NCBI RefSeq assembly: GCF_003219815.1 | Contig: NZ_QJVD01000021.1 | Coordinates: forward strand, 28,395 to 92,394 | Length of the DNA stretch: 64,000 nucleotides | Reading direction: 5' to 3' | From: Arthrobacter livingstonensis | Lineage (GTDB): Bacteria > Actinomycetota > Actinomycetes > Actinomycetales > Micrococcaceae | Part shown: positions 54,232-63,930 of the stretch, in pieces | How the letters are laid out: each line of letters opens with the position of its first letter | Numbering within the stretch: position 1 is the first letter of the stretch | Position numbers and translations under genes: made by a program | The notes under the pieces: generated by a model | The model's input: only the letters and a program-made list of their open reading frames with translations | What the model was told of the DNA's origin: nothing | Databases searched by the model: none

Positions 54232-55299
54232 ATGATTTTGGTGGGGGAGCCTGTGCGAAGCGCCGGGGCAGAGCACGCGTACAACCGGGCGTGGCTGAAC
54301 GGCGTGGTTGCCGGGCCAATGCTGTTGGGCGTGCTCGCTGCCGCGTGGATGTTCACTGTGGCGGACCGGCTGCCCGCAGAGCTGGCCACCCACTGGGGGA
54401 GTAACGGCGTTGACGGCTACTCCCCGCTGTGGGTCACGGCACTGATTGCCATCCTGGTCGGAGGTGGCAGCGGGACCCTGCTGGCCGGACTCGGGATAGC
54501 CAGCCGCGGCCAGTCGCTCATGGTTTCACGGATCTGCGTGGGTGCCGGCCTCGGCGTCGGGATCATGCTTACGGCCCTGTTCGTCGCCATCGTGGCCGGT
54601 CAGCTCGATTTGAAGGATGCTTCGCAGGCGGGACTTTCCGCGCCTGCCATGTGGGCCGGAGCCGCCGTTGCAGTTCTCGTGGCCGTAGCGGCCATCTGGC
54701 GCTACAGGCCTGGCGAGGTGGACCGGAGGCCCGGGCCGGAGGTCCAGTGTGCGGCTGACGCGCTGGAGAGCGAGCCCGTCAGCGCCGATGCCGCGCGCAT
54801 GGCGGCCAGCGGCGAAACGCTGTCCGTGAAGGTGTCCATGGGACCGGCGAAGTGGTGTCTGAGCCTGGGCATGGGCGCCGTTGTTGGAGCCAGCGTTTAC
54901 TTCATCTCGCCGTGGCTGGCCGTGCTCGGCGTTCCGGTTGCCGCACTGATGTGGATCTTTTGCCAGGGGACGCTGGAGATCGGTCCGGGCGGCACAACGG
55001 TGCTGGCCTCAGGCTTTTGGAAGCTAATGCCGTTTGACTTTACGGAGATCCGCGCCGCTACCGTGGAGGACGTCCGGGCACTGGACTACGGTGGCTGGGG
55101 CTATCGCCTGGGCGGCGGCAGCATTGCCTTCATCACCGCCAGCGGACCGGCCCTGGTCCTGGAAACTGCGTTCCATCAACGCTACGTGGTCTCGATGCCT
55201 GACGTCGGAACCGCCGCACGCGCGTGCTCGCTGGTCACCGCCTATGCCCGCGCCGGCGGTAACACGAACTTCGGTTTGAAAGAGGGTGTGAAAAAGTAG
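54232..55299 (+). CDS. DUF1648-domain membrane protein
   Basis: A 355-residue membrane protein. RLPAELATHWGSNGVDGYSP is the DUF1648 motif after the first transmembrane helix. Further helices lie at about residues 70-150, and after a linker a pair of helices (about 215-250) leads to a soluble beta domain (TLEIGPGGTTVLASGFWKLM; EDVRALDYGGWGYRLGGG). DUF1648 proteins include SdpI-like immunity proteins, but general function is unknown. GAAGGCGG precedes ATG 54232; the TTG at 54208 is less likely. The stop overlaps the next gene. Confidence 0.75.
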   Translation: MILVGEPVRSAGAEHAYNRAWLNGVVAGPMLLGVLAAAWMFTVADRLPAELATHWGSNGVDGYSPLWVTALIAILVGGGSGTLLAGLGIASRGQSLMVSRICVGAGLGVGIMLTALFVAIVAGQLDLKDASQAGLSAPAMWAGAAVAVLVAVAAIWRYRPGEVDRRPGPEVQCAADALESEPVSADAARMAASGETLSVKVSMGPAKWCLSLGMGAVVGASVYFISPWLAVLGVPVAALMWIFCQGTLEIGPGGTTVLASGFWKLMPFDFTEIRAATVEDVRALDYGGWGYRLGGGSIAFITASGPALVLETAFHQRYVVSMPDVGTAARACSLVTAYARAGGNTNFGLKEGVKK

Positions 55300-56297
55300 T
55301 GCCCATGAACGTTCCCGCAGCGGAGAACAACAGTGAGCGGCCCATCGACGCCCGTGCGCTGCGCTTTGCCATTATTTTCCCGGTACTGCTGTGCCTTGGG
55401 CTGGTGGGCGGAGGGCTGCTGCTGGCCCGGGACCTGCCGGCCGGCGCCGAGCTGCCCACCGGCGGCGGGCCCCTGCCGCTCCCGGCGTTCCTGGCGGTTG
55501 CCGTGGCTGTCACCCTGATCCTGGGGATCGGGGTGGGCGGGTTCGGGGCTCGGACCACGCTGCCCCGCAACCTGCGGCGCCTGCTCCTGGGGTCCGGCAT
55601 GGCCCTGCAGCTGGGATCTGTCACCTTGTTTGCCGCTGCACTTCTTGGCCAGTCAGGGCAGGGCGGGTCTACCGCGCAGCGCCTGGACGGCTACGTGGTG
55701 TTGATGGGGTGCGGGCTCGCCGCTGCCATGGGTGTGGTGCTGGCCCTGACGTTCAAGCCCGACGAACAGTGGACGGGCTCCGATGACGCCGCCCTGGCCG
55801 AAATGCTGGTGCTGGAGGCGGACCCAGCCGTGTCGAAGGACCGCCTCGTCTACACGATCCACCCGCGCAGCTCCGTGATCGTCATGGTGCTGCTGTGCGG
55901 AATCCTGCCCGGCGCGGTGCTGACGGTGGTCAGCGGATGGTTCCTGCCGGGACTTGTGGTGGCTGCCCTGCTGGTTGTGGGGTGGTTGTGCGCAACAGTG
56001 CACGTGGACAGGCACCGGCTGACGGTGAAGTTGGCTGGGATGGTTCCCGTCATTGTGGTGCCGTGCACCGACGTCGATGCGGCAGTGTCCCTCGACATCA
56101 AGGCCCGGGACTACGGAGGCTGGGGCCTGCGCAGGCACAGCGGCAGTGAAAGCTTCCTGGCCTGCTCAGGCGCGGCCGTCGTGCTGCGGGATGTGCGGGC
56201 AGGGCGGCTGGTGGTCGGCGCCCCCAACCTGGACACGGCGGACGACCTCGCAGCCATCCTCAACCGCCGGGCGGGCAAGGGCCCCGGTCAACACTGA
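55299..56297 (+). CDS. Membrane protein, paralogue partner of the DUF1648 protein
   Basis: A 332-residue membrane protein whose C-terminal domain (VDAAVSLDIKARDYGGWGLR and the strands around it) matches the end of the upstream protein (ALDYGGWGYR), so the pair shares the second half. Transmembrane segments lie at about 20-45, 63-85, 95-115, 130-150 and 190-235. The DUF1648 motif is missing. GTG 55299 overlaps the preceding TAG; ATG 55305 is also possible. Probably a two-protein membrane assembly of unknown role. Confidence 0.65.
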   Translation: MPMNVPAAENNSERPIDARALRFAIIFPVLLCLGLVGGGLLLARDLPAGAELPTGGGPLPLPAFLAVAVAVTLILGIGVGGFGARTTLPRNLRRLLLGSGMALQLGSVTLFAAALLGQSGQGGSTAQRLDGYVVLMGCGLAAAMGVVLALTFKPDEQWTGSDDAALAEMLVLEADPAVSKDRLVYTIHPRSSVIVMVLLCGILPGAVLTVVSGWFLPGLVVAALLVVGWLCATVHVDRHRLTVKLAGMVPVIVVPCTDVDAAVSLDIKARDYGGWGLRRHSGSESFLACSGAAVVLRDVRAGRLVVGAPNLDTADDLAAILNRRAGKGPGQH

Positions 56298-56355
56298 GGC
56301 GTCGGTTTCGGTAGTCTGGAAGCGACTGCACCCCAACAAGCTTGAAGGACCACCC

Positions 56356-56829
56356 ATGCGCGTTCACATCGCAACCGACCACGCCGGCATGGAGCTCAGC
56401 TCCCACCTCATCACCGCACTGACCGCCAAGGGATTCGAGATGGTGGACCACGGACCTGCGGCTTACGACGCCGAGGACGACTACCCGTCCTTCTGCATCA
56501 ACGCCGCACTGGCCGTGGTGGCCGACCAGGCCGCAGGCGTGGACGCGCTCGGGATTGTGCTGGGCGGCTCCGGCAACGGCGAGCAGATCGCCGCGAACAA
56601 GGTCAAGGGCGTGCGCGCGGCCCTGGCCTGGAACCTGGACACGGCCAAGCTGGCCCGTGAGCACAATGACGCCAATGTCGTGGCCGTGGGCGGACGCCAG
56701 CACTCGGTTGAAGAGGCCACTGCACTGATCGAGGCGTTCCTGGCCGAGCCGTTCAGCAACGCCGAGCGCCATGTGCGCCGCATCGGAAAGATCGCCACGT
56801 ACGAGGCCACCGGCGAGGTTGTCGAGTAG
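56356..56829 (+). CDS. rpiB: Ribose-5-phosphate isomerase B
   Basis: A 157-residue RpiB/LacAB-type isomerase of the pentose phosphate pathway (ribulose 5-phosphate to ribose 5-phosphate). MRVHIATDHAGMELSSHL carries the phosphate-binding DHAG motif, and GIVLGGSGNGEQIAANKVKG the catalytic glycine loop; the catalytic position is Ser, as in mycobacterial-type RpiB rather than the Cys of E. coli. GAAGGA precedes ATG 56356, and TAGTCT (56312-56317) may be its -10. It is followed after two bases by nei2. Confidence 0.93.
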   Translation: MRVHIATDHAGMELSSHLITALTAKGFEMVDHGPAAYDAEDDYPSFCINAALAVVADQAAGVDALGIVLGGSGNGEQIAANKVKGVRAALAWNLDTAKLAREHNDANVVAVGGRQHSVEEATALIEAFLAEPFSNAERHVRRIGKIATYEATGEVVE

Positions 56830-56831
56830 GC

Positions 56832-58031
56832 ATGCCCGAGGGGCATTCCGTTCACCGGCTGGCCCGGCAGTTCAACGACGTGTTTGGCGGGGCCGCGCTT
56901 TCCGTGTCCAGCCCGCAGGGCAAGTTCGCCGCGGGCGCGGCCCGGATTGACGGGCAGGTGCTGGAGCTGGCGGAGGCGCACGGCAAGCAGCTGTTCCTGT
57001 TCTTCGCGCACGAGCTCGTCATGCGCGTGCACCTGGGTCTGTACGGCGCCTGGGACTTTGGCGGCGACTCCACCTTCACCGGGGCGTCCAGCATTGGCGC
57101 GCCGCGGCGGATCGGCGAGCGGGAAGTGCGTGGAATTGCAGGCCACGACGGCGAGTGGGCCCACGCGGCCGAGGGGCCCGGAGTGAGCTTGCGAGCTGGG
57201 GGAGGACGTGGGTGGGCCCACGCGGCCGAGGGGCCCGGAGTGAGCTTGCGAGCTGGGGGAGGACGTGGGGAGTACAACGGCCCGCCCGAGCCCAAGGGCG
57301 CGGTGCGGGTGCGACTGGTCTCCCCGCACGGCTGGGCGGACCTTCGCGGGCCCACGGCCTGCGAGGTGCTGACCCTTGCGGAGGCTGCCGCGGTGCGGGC
57401 CAGGCTCGGCCCCGACCCGCTGCTCCACCGGCCCGGTGACCGTGGGGAATTTGTCCGTCGCATCAGCAAAAGCACCACGTCCGTTGCGCTGCAGCTGATG
57501 AAGCAGGACGTGCTGGCCGGCGTGGGCAATGTGTACCGCGCCGAGGTGCTGTTCCGGCGCGGGCTGGACCCCATGCTGCCGGGCGCATCTCTGCGCCTCG
57601 GCGAGGCCGGGGCGCTGTGGGACGACATCGCGCTGGTGATGGCCGACGGCGTCCGCGACGGACGCATCATCACCACCGAACTGGCGGACCGGCCGTCCGG
57701 GATCGGCGCCGACGTGGGCCATGCCCTGGCGGAAGCACGCGTTGCGGACGAAGACGACGCGGACGGATACGACCGGAACGCCACGGCCGCCGGGAGCGTG
57801 AGCGGGAGTGGGGACGCTGGCGGCGGTTCCGCCCGCCCGGCGACAGCAACAGCCGGGGGAGGAGCGGAGCCGCCGGGTCCGGAGTCGGGCGCTGATAAGG
57901 ACGTTCCGGTGGAAGACGCGAACTATGTGTACAAGCGCAACGGACTGCCCTGCCGGCACTGCGGCACGGTGGTTGCCATGAAGGAGCTCGGTGGCCGCAA
58001 GCTTTACTGGTGCCCGGGGTGCCAAGGCTGA
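56832..58031 (+). CDS. nei2: Nei2-type DNA glycosylase/AP lyase (Fpg/Nei family) with repeat insertion
   Basis: A 399-residue base-excision enzyme. It starts MPEGHSVHRLAR with catalytic Pro2-Glu3. The H2TH region (MKQDVLAGVGNVYRAEVLFR) and a C-terminal zinc finger (Cys374, Cys377, Cys394, Cys397) are intact. It is longer than usual (about 260-290 residues) for two reasons. Residues 109-146 are two exact tandem copies of WAHAAEGPGVSLRAGGGRG encoded by a 57-bp duplicated repeat. An Ala/Gly-rich insertion of about 60 residues (about 300-362) precedes the zinc finger. Both lie in loops, so activity may persist. It is translated right after rpiB. Confidence 0.9.
   Translation: MPEGHSVHRLARQFNDVFGGAALSVSSPQGKFAAGAARIDGQVLELAEAHGKQLFLFFAHELVMRVHLGLYGAWDFGGDSTFTGASSIGAPRRIGEREVRGIAGHDGEWAHAAEGPGVSLRAGGGRGWAHAAEGPGVSLRAGGGRGEYNGPPEPKGAVRVRLVSPHGWADLRGPTACEVLTLAEAAAVRARLGPDPLLHRPGDRGEFVRRISKSTTSVALQLMKQDVLAGVGNVYRAEVLFRRGLDPMLPGASLRLGEAGALWDDIALVMADGVRDGRIITTELADRPSGIGADVGHALAEARVADEDDADGYDRNATAAGSVSGSGDAGGGSARPATATAGGGAEPPGPESGADKDVPVEDANYVYKRNGLPCRHCGTVVAMKELGGRKLYWCPGCQG
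57156..57269. repeat. 57-bp tandem repeat inside nei2, related to the 62-bp array
   Basis: Two copies start at 57156 and 57213 with TGGGCCCACGCGGCCGAGGG, each 57 bases (19 codons) long, keeping the reading frame. The shared blocks TGGGCCCACGCG, CCGAGGG and a G-rich end ending in GACGTG match the reverse complement of the 62-bp units at 40811-41120. The centre differs (AGCTTGCGAGCT hairpin). Confidence 0.85.
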
Positions 58032-58068
58032 CGCCCGTTCCCCGTTGACCCGCTCGAGATGACCACAC

Positions 58069-58095
58069 AAACAACCCTTCGAGGGTCGTTGTTTT
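58069..58095 (+). terminator. Rho-independent terminator after nei2
   Basis: AACAACCCT-TCG-AGGGTCGTT forms a hairpin closed by a TTCG-type loop and is followed by GTTTTC. It lies 38 bases past the nei2 stop. Confidence 0.6.
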
Positions 58096-58117
58096 CTCGG
58101 GTGAGGCCAATGTCGGT

Positions 58118-58230
58118 TGTGCTGGTGTTAGCTGCGGGACCGGTGGTTGCAACCACCATTTTGGCGCTGGCACCAGCACACGTGAAAAGTCGGGAGCCAA
58201 CACCAGCCCCCGTGAAGATTTGAGCCTCCA
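58118..58230. repeat. Nested palindromes and a 30-base tandem repeat
   Basis: TGTGCTGGTG (58118-58127) pairs with CACCAGCACA (58171-58180), enclosing the perfect 16-bp palindrome GGTGGTTGCAACCACC (58142-58157). CACCAGCACACGTGAA (58171) is then repeated as CACCAGCCCCCGTGAA (58201), a degenerate 30-base tandem. No gene is present between the nei2 terminator and tRNA-Gly (about 300 bases). Confidence 0.7.
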
Positions 58231-58338
58231 CAGGGCTGGCCGCCGCGGGATCGGCAGGCCTGGAGGGACAGACCGCCGAGCCGGGCGCAAAAAAACCCGG
58301 CATTCGATGACATCGATGACCGGGGGATTCAGCGGTTT

Positions 58339-58412
58339 TGGAGGGGGCGACGGGAATCGAACCCGCGTCATCAGTTTGGAAAACTGAGGCTTTACCATTA
58401 AGCTACGCCCCC
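58339..58412 (-). tRNA. tRNA-Gly (anticodon TCC)
   Basis: Minus-strand cloverleaf. Acceptor GGGGGCG/CGCCCCC, D-arm around AGCTTAATGGTAAAGC, anticodon stem CAGTT/AACTG with loop holding TCC, T-arm GCGGG-TTCGATT-CCCGT, and encoded CCA at 58339-58341. Confidence 0.93.
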
Positions 58413-58515
58413 GGAAATTCGCCTTTCGGCGCAGCAACTCCTCGATAGTAGCAACGCACCCGGCGGGCCGCAAATCCGCCGCGGGGCTTTCAGGGCTGCA
58501 CCAGGGCGGGGCAGA

Positions 58516-58546
58516 TTGTGCATCCGCCAAGTTTTGCCCGTAGACT
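58516..58546 (+). promoter_or_regulatory. Probable promoter of tRNA-Pro
   Basis: TTGTGC (58516-58521) and TAGACT (58541-58546), spacer 19, lie 13 bases before the mature 5' end. Confidence 0.4.
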
Positions 58547-58559
58547 GTTCCGGGCACTA

Positions 58560-58632
58560 CGGGGCGTAGCGTAGTGGCTAGCGCGCCTGCTTTGGGAGCA
58601 GGAGACCGCAGGTTCGAGTCCTGTCGCCCCGA
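58560..58632 (+). tRNA. tRNA-Pro (anticodon TGG)
   Basis: Cloverleaf with acceptor CGGGGCG/CGCCCCG, D-arm GTAGCGTAGTGGCTAGCGC, anticodon stem CCTGC/GCAGG with loop TTTGGGA (anticodon TGG), and T-arm GCAGG-TTCGAGT-CCTGT. CCA is not encoded. Confidence 0.93.
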
Positions 58633-58720
58633 CTCAGCATAATCCGGTTCACGTTTGGTCAGTGGCTGCCCATGTGCTGGTGCCTAACATCCACCAACAG
58701 ACCATCAGGAGTACCACGCT

Positions 58721-60103
58721 GTGAAGAGCGCTGTCGAAAACCTCACGCCCACCCGGGTAAAGCTCAACGTTGAGGTTTCCTTTGAGGAATTGAAGCCCAG
58801 CATTGCCGAGGCTTATAAGACGATTGCCACACAGGTCCAGGTGCCTGGTTTCCGCAAGGGCAAGGTCCCCAACAAGTTGATCGACCAGCGCGTTGGCCGT
58901 GGCTACGTCCTGGAAACCGCCATCAACGAGGGCCTCAACGGCTGGTACCAGAGCGCCGTGGTGGAAGCCGGCATCAACCCGCTCAGCCGCCCAGAGGTTG
59001 AAATCACCGAGGTCCCGGACCCCACGGCCACCGACGGCGAGCTGAAGTTCCACGTCGAGATCGACGTCCGCCCCGAGATCGAGCTGCCCGACTACGAAGG
59101 CATCGAAGTTGAGGTGGAGGCGCTCGAAGCCACCGACGAGGACACCGACAAGGCCCTCGACGAGCTGCGCGGCCGCTTCGGCACGCTCAAGTCCGAGGAC
59201 CGCCCCGCCGCCGACGGCGATTTCGTCACCATCAACATCTCCGCCAAGATCGAGGACGAAGAGGTTGACTCAGCTGCCGACCTTTCCTACCAGATCGGTG
59301 CGGGCAACATGCTCGAAGGCCTGGACGAGGCAGCCACCGGCCTGTCCGCCGGCGAAGAAGCCATCTTTGACACCAAGCTGGCCGGCGGGGACCACGCTGG
59401 CGAAGACGCACAGGTCACCGTGAAGGTCACCGCCGTCAAGGTCCGCGAACTGCCCGAGGCCAACGACGACTTTGCCCAGCTGGCCTCCGAATTCGACACC
59501 ATCGCCGAACTGCGCGAGGACCTGGCCAAGCAGGCCGCCGAGTCCAAGACGGTGGAGCAGGGTGTTGAGGCCCGTGACAAGGTCCTGGACAAGCTCGTTG
59601 AGCTCGTTGAGATTCCGGTTCCCGAGTCCGTAGTTGCCGAGCAGCTCGAGCAGCACTTCAAGCCGGAGAACTCCCACGGTGAGGACCACGACACCGAAGA
59701 GCACCGCGCCGAGGTCAAGGACAACACCGAACGGGCCTTCCGCAACGAGATCATCCTCGACGCCATTGCCGACAAGGAAGAAATCGGTGTCAGCCAGCCT
59801 GAGCTGATCGACTACATCGTCTCCTCCGCCAGCCAGTACGGCATGGACCCGAACCAGTTTGCGCAGATGCTCGATTCCTCCGGCCAGGTCAACATGATCG
59901 TGGGCGAAGTCCGCCGCCGCAAGGCCCTGGCCGCCGTTCTGGCCAAGGCTGCCGTGAAGGACACCAAGGGCGACGACGTCGACCTCACCGATTTTGTCTC
60001 GGTCGCCTCCGACGAGTCCGATGAGCAAGAGACCGTAGATGCCGCTTCCGACGACGTCATCGAGCCCACCGCCGTGGTGGACCCGGGCGAGGTCCGCATC
60101 TAA
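58721..60103 (+). CDS. tig: Trigger factor, ribosome-associated chaperone and prolyl isomerase
   Basis: A 460-residue trigger factor. The N-terminal ribosome-binding domain reads [20 protein letters not shown] (the GFRxGKxP signature). The FKBP-like domain is at about 160-245 ([20 protein letters not shown]). A helical C-terminal chaperone domain follows, with an acidic tail. It meets nascent chains at the ribosome exit tunnel. Start GTG 58721 has AGGAG 10 bases upstream. It precedes the clpP operon, the conserved order in many bacteria, and ends with a strong terminator. Confidence 0.96.
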   Translation: MKSAVENLTPTRVKLNVEVSFEELKPSIAEAYKTIATQVQVPGFRKGKVPNKLIDQRVGRGYVLETAINEGLNGWYQSAVVEAGINPLSRPEVEITEVPDPTATDGELKFHVEIDVRPEIELPDYEGIEVEVEALEATDEDTDKALDELRGRFGTLKSEDRPAADGDFVTINISAKIEDEEVDSAADLSYQIGAGNMLEGLDEAATGLSAGEEAIFDTKLAGGDHAGEDAQVTVKVTAVKVRELPEANDDFAQLASEFDTIAELREDLAKQAAESKTVEQGVEARDKVLDKLVELVEIPVPESVVAEQLEQHFKPENSHGEDHDTEEHRAEVKDNTERAFRNEIILDAIADKEEIGVSQPELIDYIVSSASQYGMDPNQFAQMLDSSGQVNMIVGEVRRRKALAAVLAKAAVKDTKGDDVDLTDFVSVASDESDEQETVDAASDDVIEPTAVVDPGEVRI

Positions 60104-60130
60104 CTTCCCCGCAGGGGAAGAGCCTGACGA

Positions 60131-60174
60131 AACCGTTGCCGGTTCCCTTGACGGGGGCCGGCAACGGTTTTTTT
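60131..60174 (+). terminator. Rho-independent terminator of tig
   Basis: AACCGTTGCCGG (60131-60142) pairs perfectly with CCGGCAACGGTT (60158-60169), followed by a run of seven T. Confidence 0.92.
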
Positions 60175-60207
60175 CATGCCCTTTTCCCGGGGTGCCCGGC
60201 AATCGTG

Positions 60208-60218
60208 CGCCGTCAGCG
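60208..60218 (+). promoter_or_regulatory. Candidate ClgR binding site upstream of clpP1
   Basis: CGCCGTCAGCG differs at one core position from the CGCnnAnnGCG-type sites bound by ClgR, the activator of clpP1P2 in Actinobacteria, and is flanked by GAAC. It lies about 150 bases before clpP1 ATG. Identified by eye; regulation is inferred from related genera. Confidence 0.35.
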
Positions 60219-60369
60219 AACAGCACGGTTTTACGAAACAAAATGCCCCCAAAAACGGCTACTGTCCAAGTAGTGAAGATTAGTGATGGTCCGCGTTGGA
60301 CTGGGCGTGACGGTATCTGCCGGCACGGTCACGGTCCCCCGGACTGCACGAAGGAGAGGTAAGTCCACC

Positions 60370-60990
60370 ATGGCACAGCACACCACACCGAAAATGGCCG
60401 GCCAGGATTCGTCGGGCCCGGACCAGTACATTTACAACCGCCTGCTCAAAGAGCGCATCATCTGGCTTGGCTCGGAAGTCCGCGACGACAACGCCAACGT
60501 GATCTGTTCCCAGCTTCTGCTGCTCTCCGCCGAGGACCCGGACAAGGACATCTTCCTCTACATCAACTCCCCGGGCGGTTCGGTCACAGCAGGCATGGCG
60601 ATCTACGACACCATGGAATTCATCCCCAACGACGTTGTCACCGTGGCAACCGGCCTGGCAGCCTCCATGGGGCAGTTCCTGCTCTCCTCCGGCACCAAGG
60701 GCAAGCGGTACGCCACGCCCAACGCACGCATCCTCATGCACCAGCCCTCCGGCGGCATTGGCGGAACGGCGTCGGACATCAAGATCCAGGCCGAGCTGAT
60801 CCTGCACATGAAGAAGGTCATGGCCGACCTGACGGCCGAACAGACCGGCCAGACCGTGGAGAAGATCCTCAAGGACAACGACCGCGACAAATGGTTCACG
60901 GCCGAGGAAGCACTCGAATACGGCTTCTTTGACAAGATCGCCCGCCACGCAGGTTCCGTCGCCGGTGGCGGCGGAACCAACGCCAAGTAA
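60370..60990 (+). CDS. clpP1: ATP-dependent Clp protease proteolytic subunit 1
   Basis: A 206-residue serine protease. Catalytic triad Ser99 ([14 protein letters not shown]), His124 (MHQPSGG) and Asp173 (DNDRDKWF) are at canonical spacing. In actinobacteria ClpP1 and ClpP2 form a mixed double-ring with ClpX or ClpC. AAGGAGAGG lies upstream of ATG 60370 at rather long spacing; ATG 60394 is an alternative. clpP2 follows after 34 bases. Confidence 0.96.
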   Translation: MAQHTTPKMAGQDSSGPDQYIYNRLLKERIIWLGSEVRDDNANVICSQLLLLSAEDPDKDIFLYINSPGGSVTAGMAIYDTMEFIPNDVVTVATGLAASMGQFLLSSGTKGKRYATPNARILMHQPSGGIGGTASDIKIQAELILHMKKVMADLTAEQTGQTVEKILKDNDRDKWFTAEEALEYGFFDKIARHAGSVAGGGGTNAK

Positions 60991-61024
60991 CCGGCCGAAG
61001 TACAGACTCCAGGAGCACACAGAC

Positions 61025-61699
61025 ATGACTTACAACTTTGGCGGTACGGCCTTCGGCAGCACTGCAGGCAATCTCCCCACCAGCCGCTACGTCCTGCCGC
61101 AGTTTGAGGAGCGCACGCCCTACGGCTTCAAGCGCCAGGACCCCTACACCAAGCTGTTCGAGGACCGGATCATCTTCCTGGGCGTCCAGGTTGACGACGC
61201 CTCCGCCGACGACGTGATGGCGCAGCTGCTGGTGCTCGAGGCCGACGACACGGACCGCGACATCACGCTGTACATCAACTCGCCCGGCGGATCGTTCACG
61301 GCCATGACGGCCATTTACGACACCATGCAGTTCATCCGCCCTGAGATCCAAACCGTCTGCCTGGGCCAGGCCGCTTCAGCTGCCGCCGTGCTGCTGGCAG
61401 CCGGCGCCCCCGGCAAGCGCTTGGCACTGCCCAACGCCCGCGTGCTGATCCACCAGCCCGCACTGTCCGGCGGCCAGGGAGGCCAGGCGTCCGACCTGGA
61501 AATCCAGGCCAACGAGGTCATGCGCATGCGCGAATGGCTGGAGAACACGCTCTCCGCACACTCGGGCCGCACGCCCGAGCAGGTCAGCAACGACATTGAG
61601 CGCGACAACATCCTCACGGCCGCCCAGGCCAAGGAGTACGGTCTCATTGACGAAGTGCTGGCACCGCGCAAGATCAAGCCGGCGGCCATCACCCGCTAG
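61025..61699 (+). CDS. clpP2: ATP-dependent Clp protease proteolytic subunit 2
   Basis: A 224-residue partner of ClpP1. Triad Ser118 ([14 protein letters not shown]), His143 ([12 protein letters not shown]) and Asp194 (DIERDNIL). The extra glycine-rich loop after the His and the long N-terminus ([15 protein letters not shown]) are typical of actinobacterial ClpP2. AGGAG is upstream of ATG 61025. It is cotranscribed with clpP1. Confidence 0.96.
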   Translation: MTYNFGGTAFGSTAGNLPTSRYVLPQFEERTPYGFKRQDPYTKLFEDRIIFLGVQVDDASADDVMAQLLVLEADDTDRDITLYINSPGGSFTAMTAIYDTMQFIRPEIQTVCLGQAASAAAVLLAAGAPGKRLALPNARVLIHQPALSGGQGGQASDLEIQANEVMRMREWLENTLSAHSGRTPEQVSNDIERDNILTAAQAKEYGLIDEVLAPRKIKPAAITR

Positions 61700-61882
61700 T
61701 TACACGGCACACCGCCGGGGCGGGGCCAAAAATCCCTCCGTCCCGGCGAGTGCCTTCCACTCTTTGTCGGCGCCTTGCCCTAGAGTGGGACAGTACACAA
61801 GGCATGGCGGCCGAGGCTGCCTCATTCGAAATAGTCAATGGCAGCGGCACACGCCGGACGCCGTTCCCGGAAGGACGCACAC

Positions 61883-63169
<1,287 letters not shown>

Positions 63170-63234
63170 TCCGCTGTTATGCCAGACAGGCGTGTAATTC
63201 GCGCAATTTTGTGAGGCGACCTGAGGAGAGCACC

Positions 63235-63873
63235 ATGTCTGAAACCGCAGTTCCCGGTAGGGAAGCGACCGCCGAAAAGGCAGATTTCTGGTTTGACCCG
63301 ACCTGCCCGTTCGCGTGGGTCACGTCCCGCTGGATTGGCGAAGTGGAGACGGTCCGGAACATTACCGTTGACTGGCATGTCATGAGCCTGTCGGTGCTCA
63401 ACGAACACCGGGCGGACCTTTCCGAGGAATACAGAGCCCACGTGGCCCGTGCCTGGGGGCCGGTCCGCGTGATCACCGCCGCGGCCGCCGCCCACGGCCG
63501 GCAGGTTATCAAGCCGCTGTACGACGCCATGGGCACGCAGATCCACGTCAATGGCAACAAGGACCTTGCCAATGTCGTGGACAAGGCGCTGGCCGAGGTG
63601 GGCCTGCCTGCCGAATTGGCTGCAGCAGCCACCACCGACGCCCATGACGCCGCCCTGCGCGCCAGCCACGAGGAAGGCATCAGCCAAGTGGGCCAGGAAG
63701 TGGGCACGCCGATCGTCGCCTTCAACGGCACCGCGTTCTTTGGCCCTGTCATCACCCGAATTCCGCGCGGGGAAGAGGCCGGCAGGCTGTGGGACGCCAC
63801 GGTCACCTTGGCTGGTTTCCCGTACTTCTTCGAGATCAAGCGCAGCCGCACGGAGGACCCTCAGTTCGGGTAG
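63235..63873 (+). CDS. DsbA-family, mycothiol-dependent oxidoreductase-like protein (Rv2466c type)
   Basis: A 212-residue thioredoxin-fold protein with inserted helical domain. FWFDPTCPFAWVTSRWIGEV is the family active site. The first Cys is kept but the usual second Cys of CPWC is Ala (CPFA), so it is a monothiol variant. VGTPIVAFNGTAFFGPV is the cis-Pro region. Rv2466c-type proteins reduce substrates using mycothiol, which actinobacteria make. GAGGAG precedes ATG 63235. It lies next to clpX, as in many Micrococcaceae. Confidence 0.82.
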   Translation: MSETAVPGREATAEKADFWFDPTCPFAWVTSRWIGEVETVRNITVDWHVMSLSVLNEHRADLSEEYRAHVARAWGPVRVITAAAAAHGRQVIKPLYDAMGTQIHVNGNKDLANVVDKALAEVGLPAELAAAATTDAHDAALRASHEEGISQVGQEVGTPIVAFNGTAFFGPVITRIPRGEEAGRLWDATVTLAGFPYFFEIKRSRTEDPQFG

Positions 63874-63884
63874 CTTTCGCCTGA

Positions 63885-63930
63885 CGGGGCCGGGGCCAAA
63901 CCAGTAGGAAATGGTTTGGCCCCGGCCCCG
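63885..63930. terminator. Strong 18-bp hairpin after the DsbA-like gene
   Basis: CGGGGCCGGGGCCAAACC (63885-63902) pairs perfectly with GGTTTGGCCCCGGCCCCG (63913-63930). No T tract follows, so it may be a factor-assisted terminator. Confidence 0.6.
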
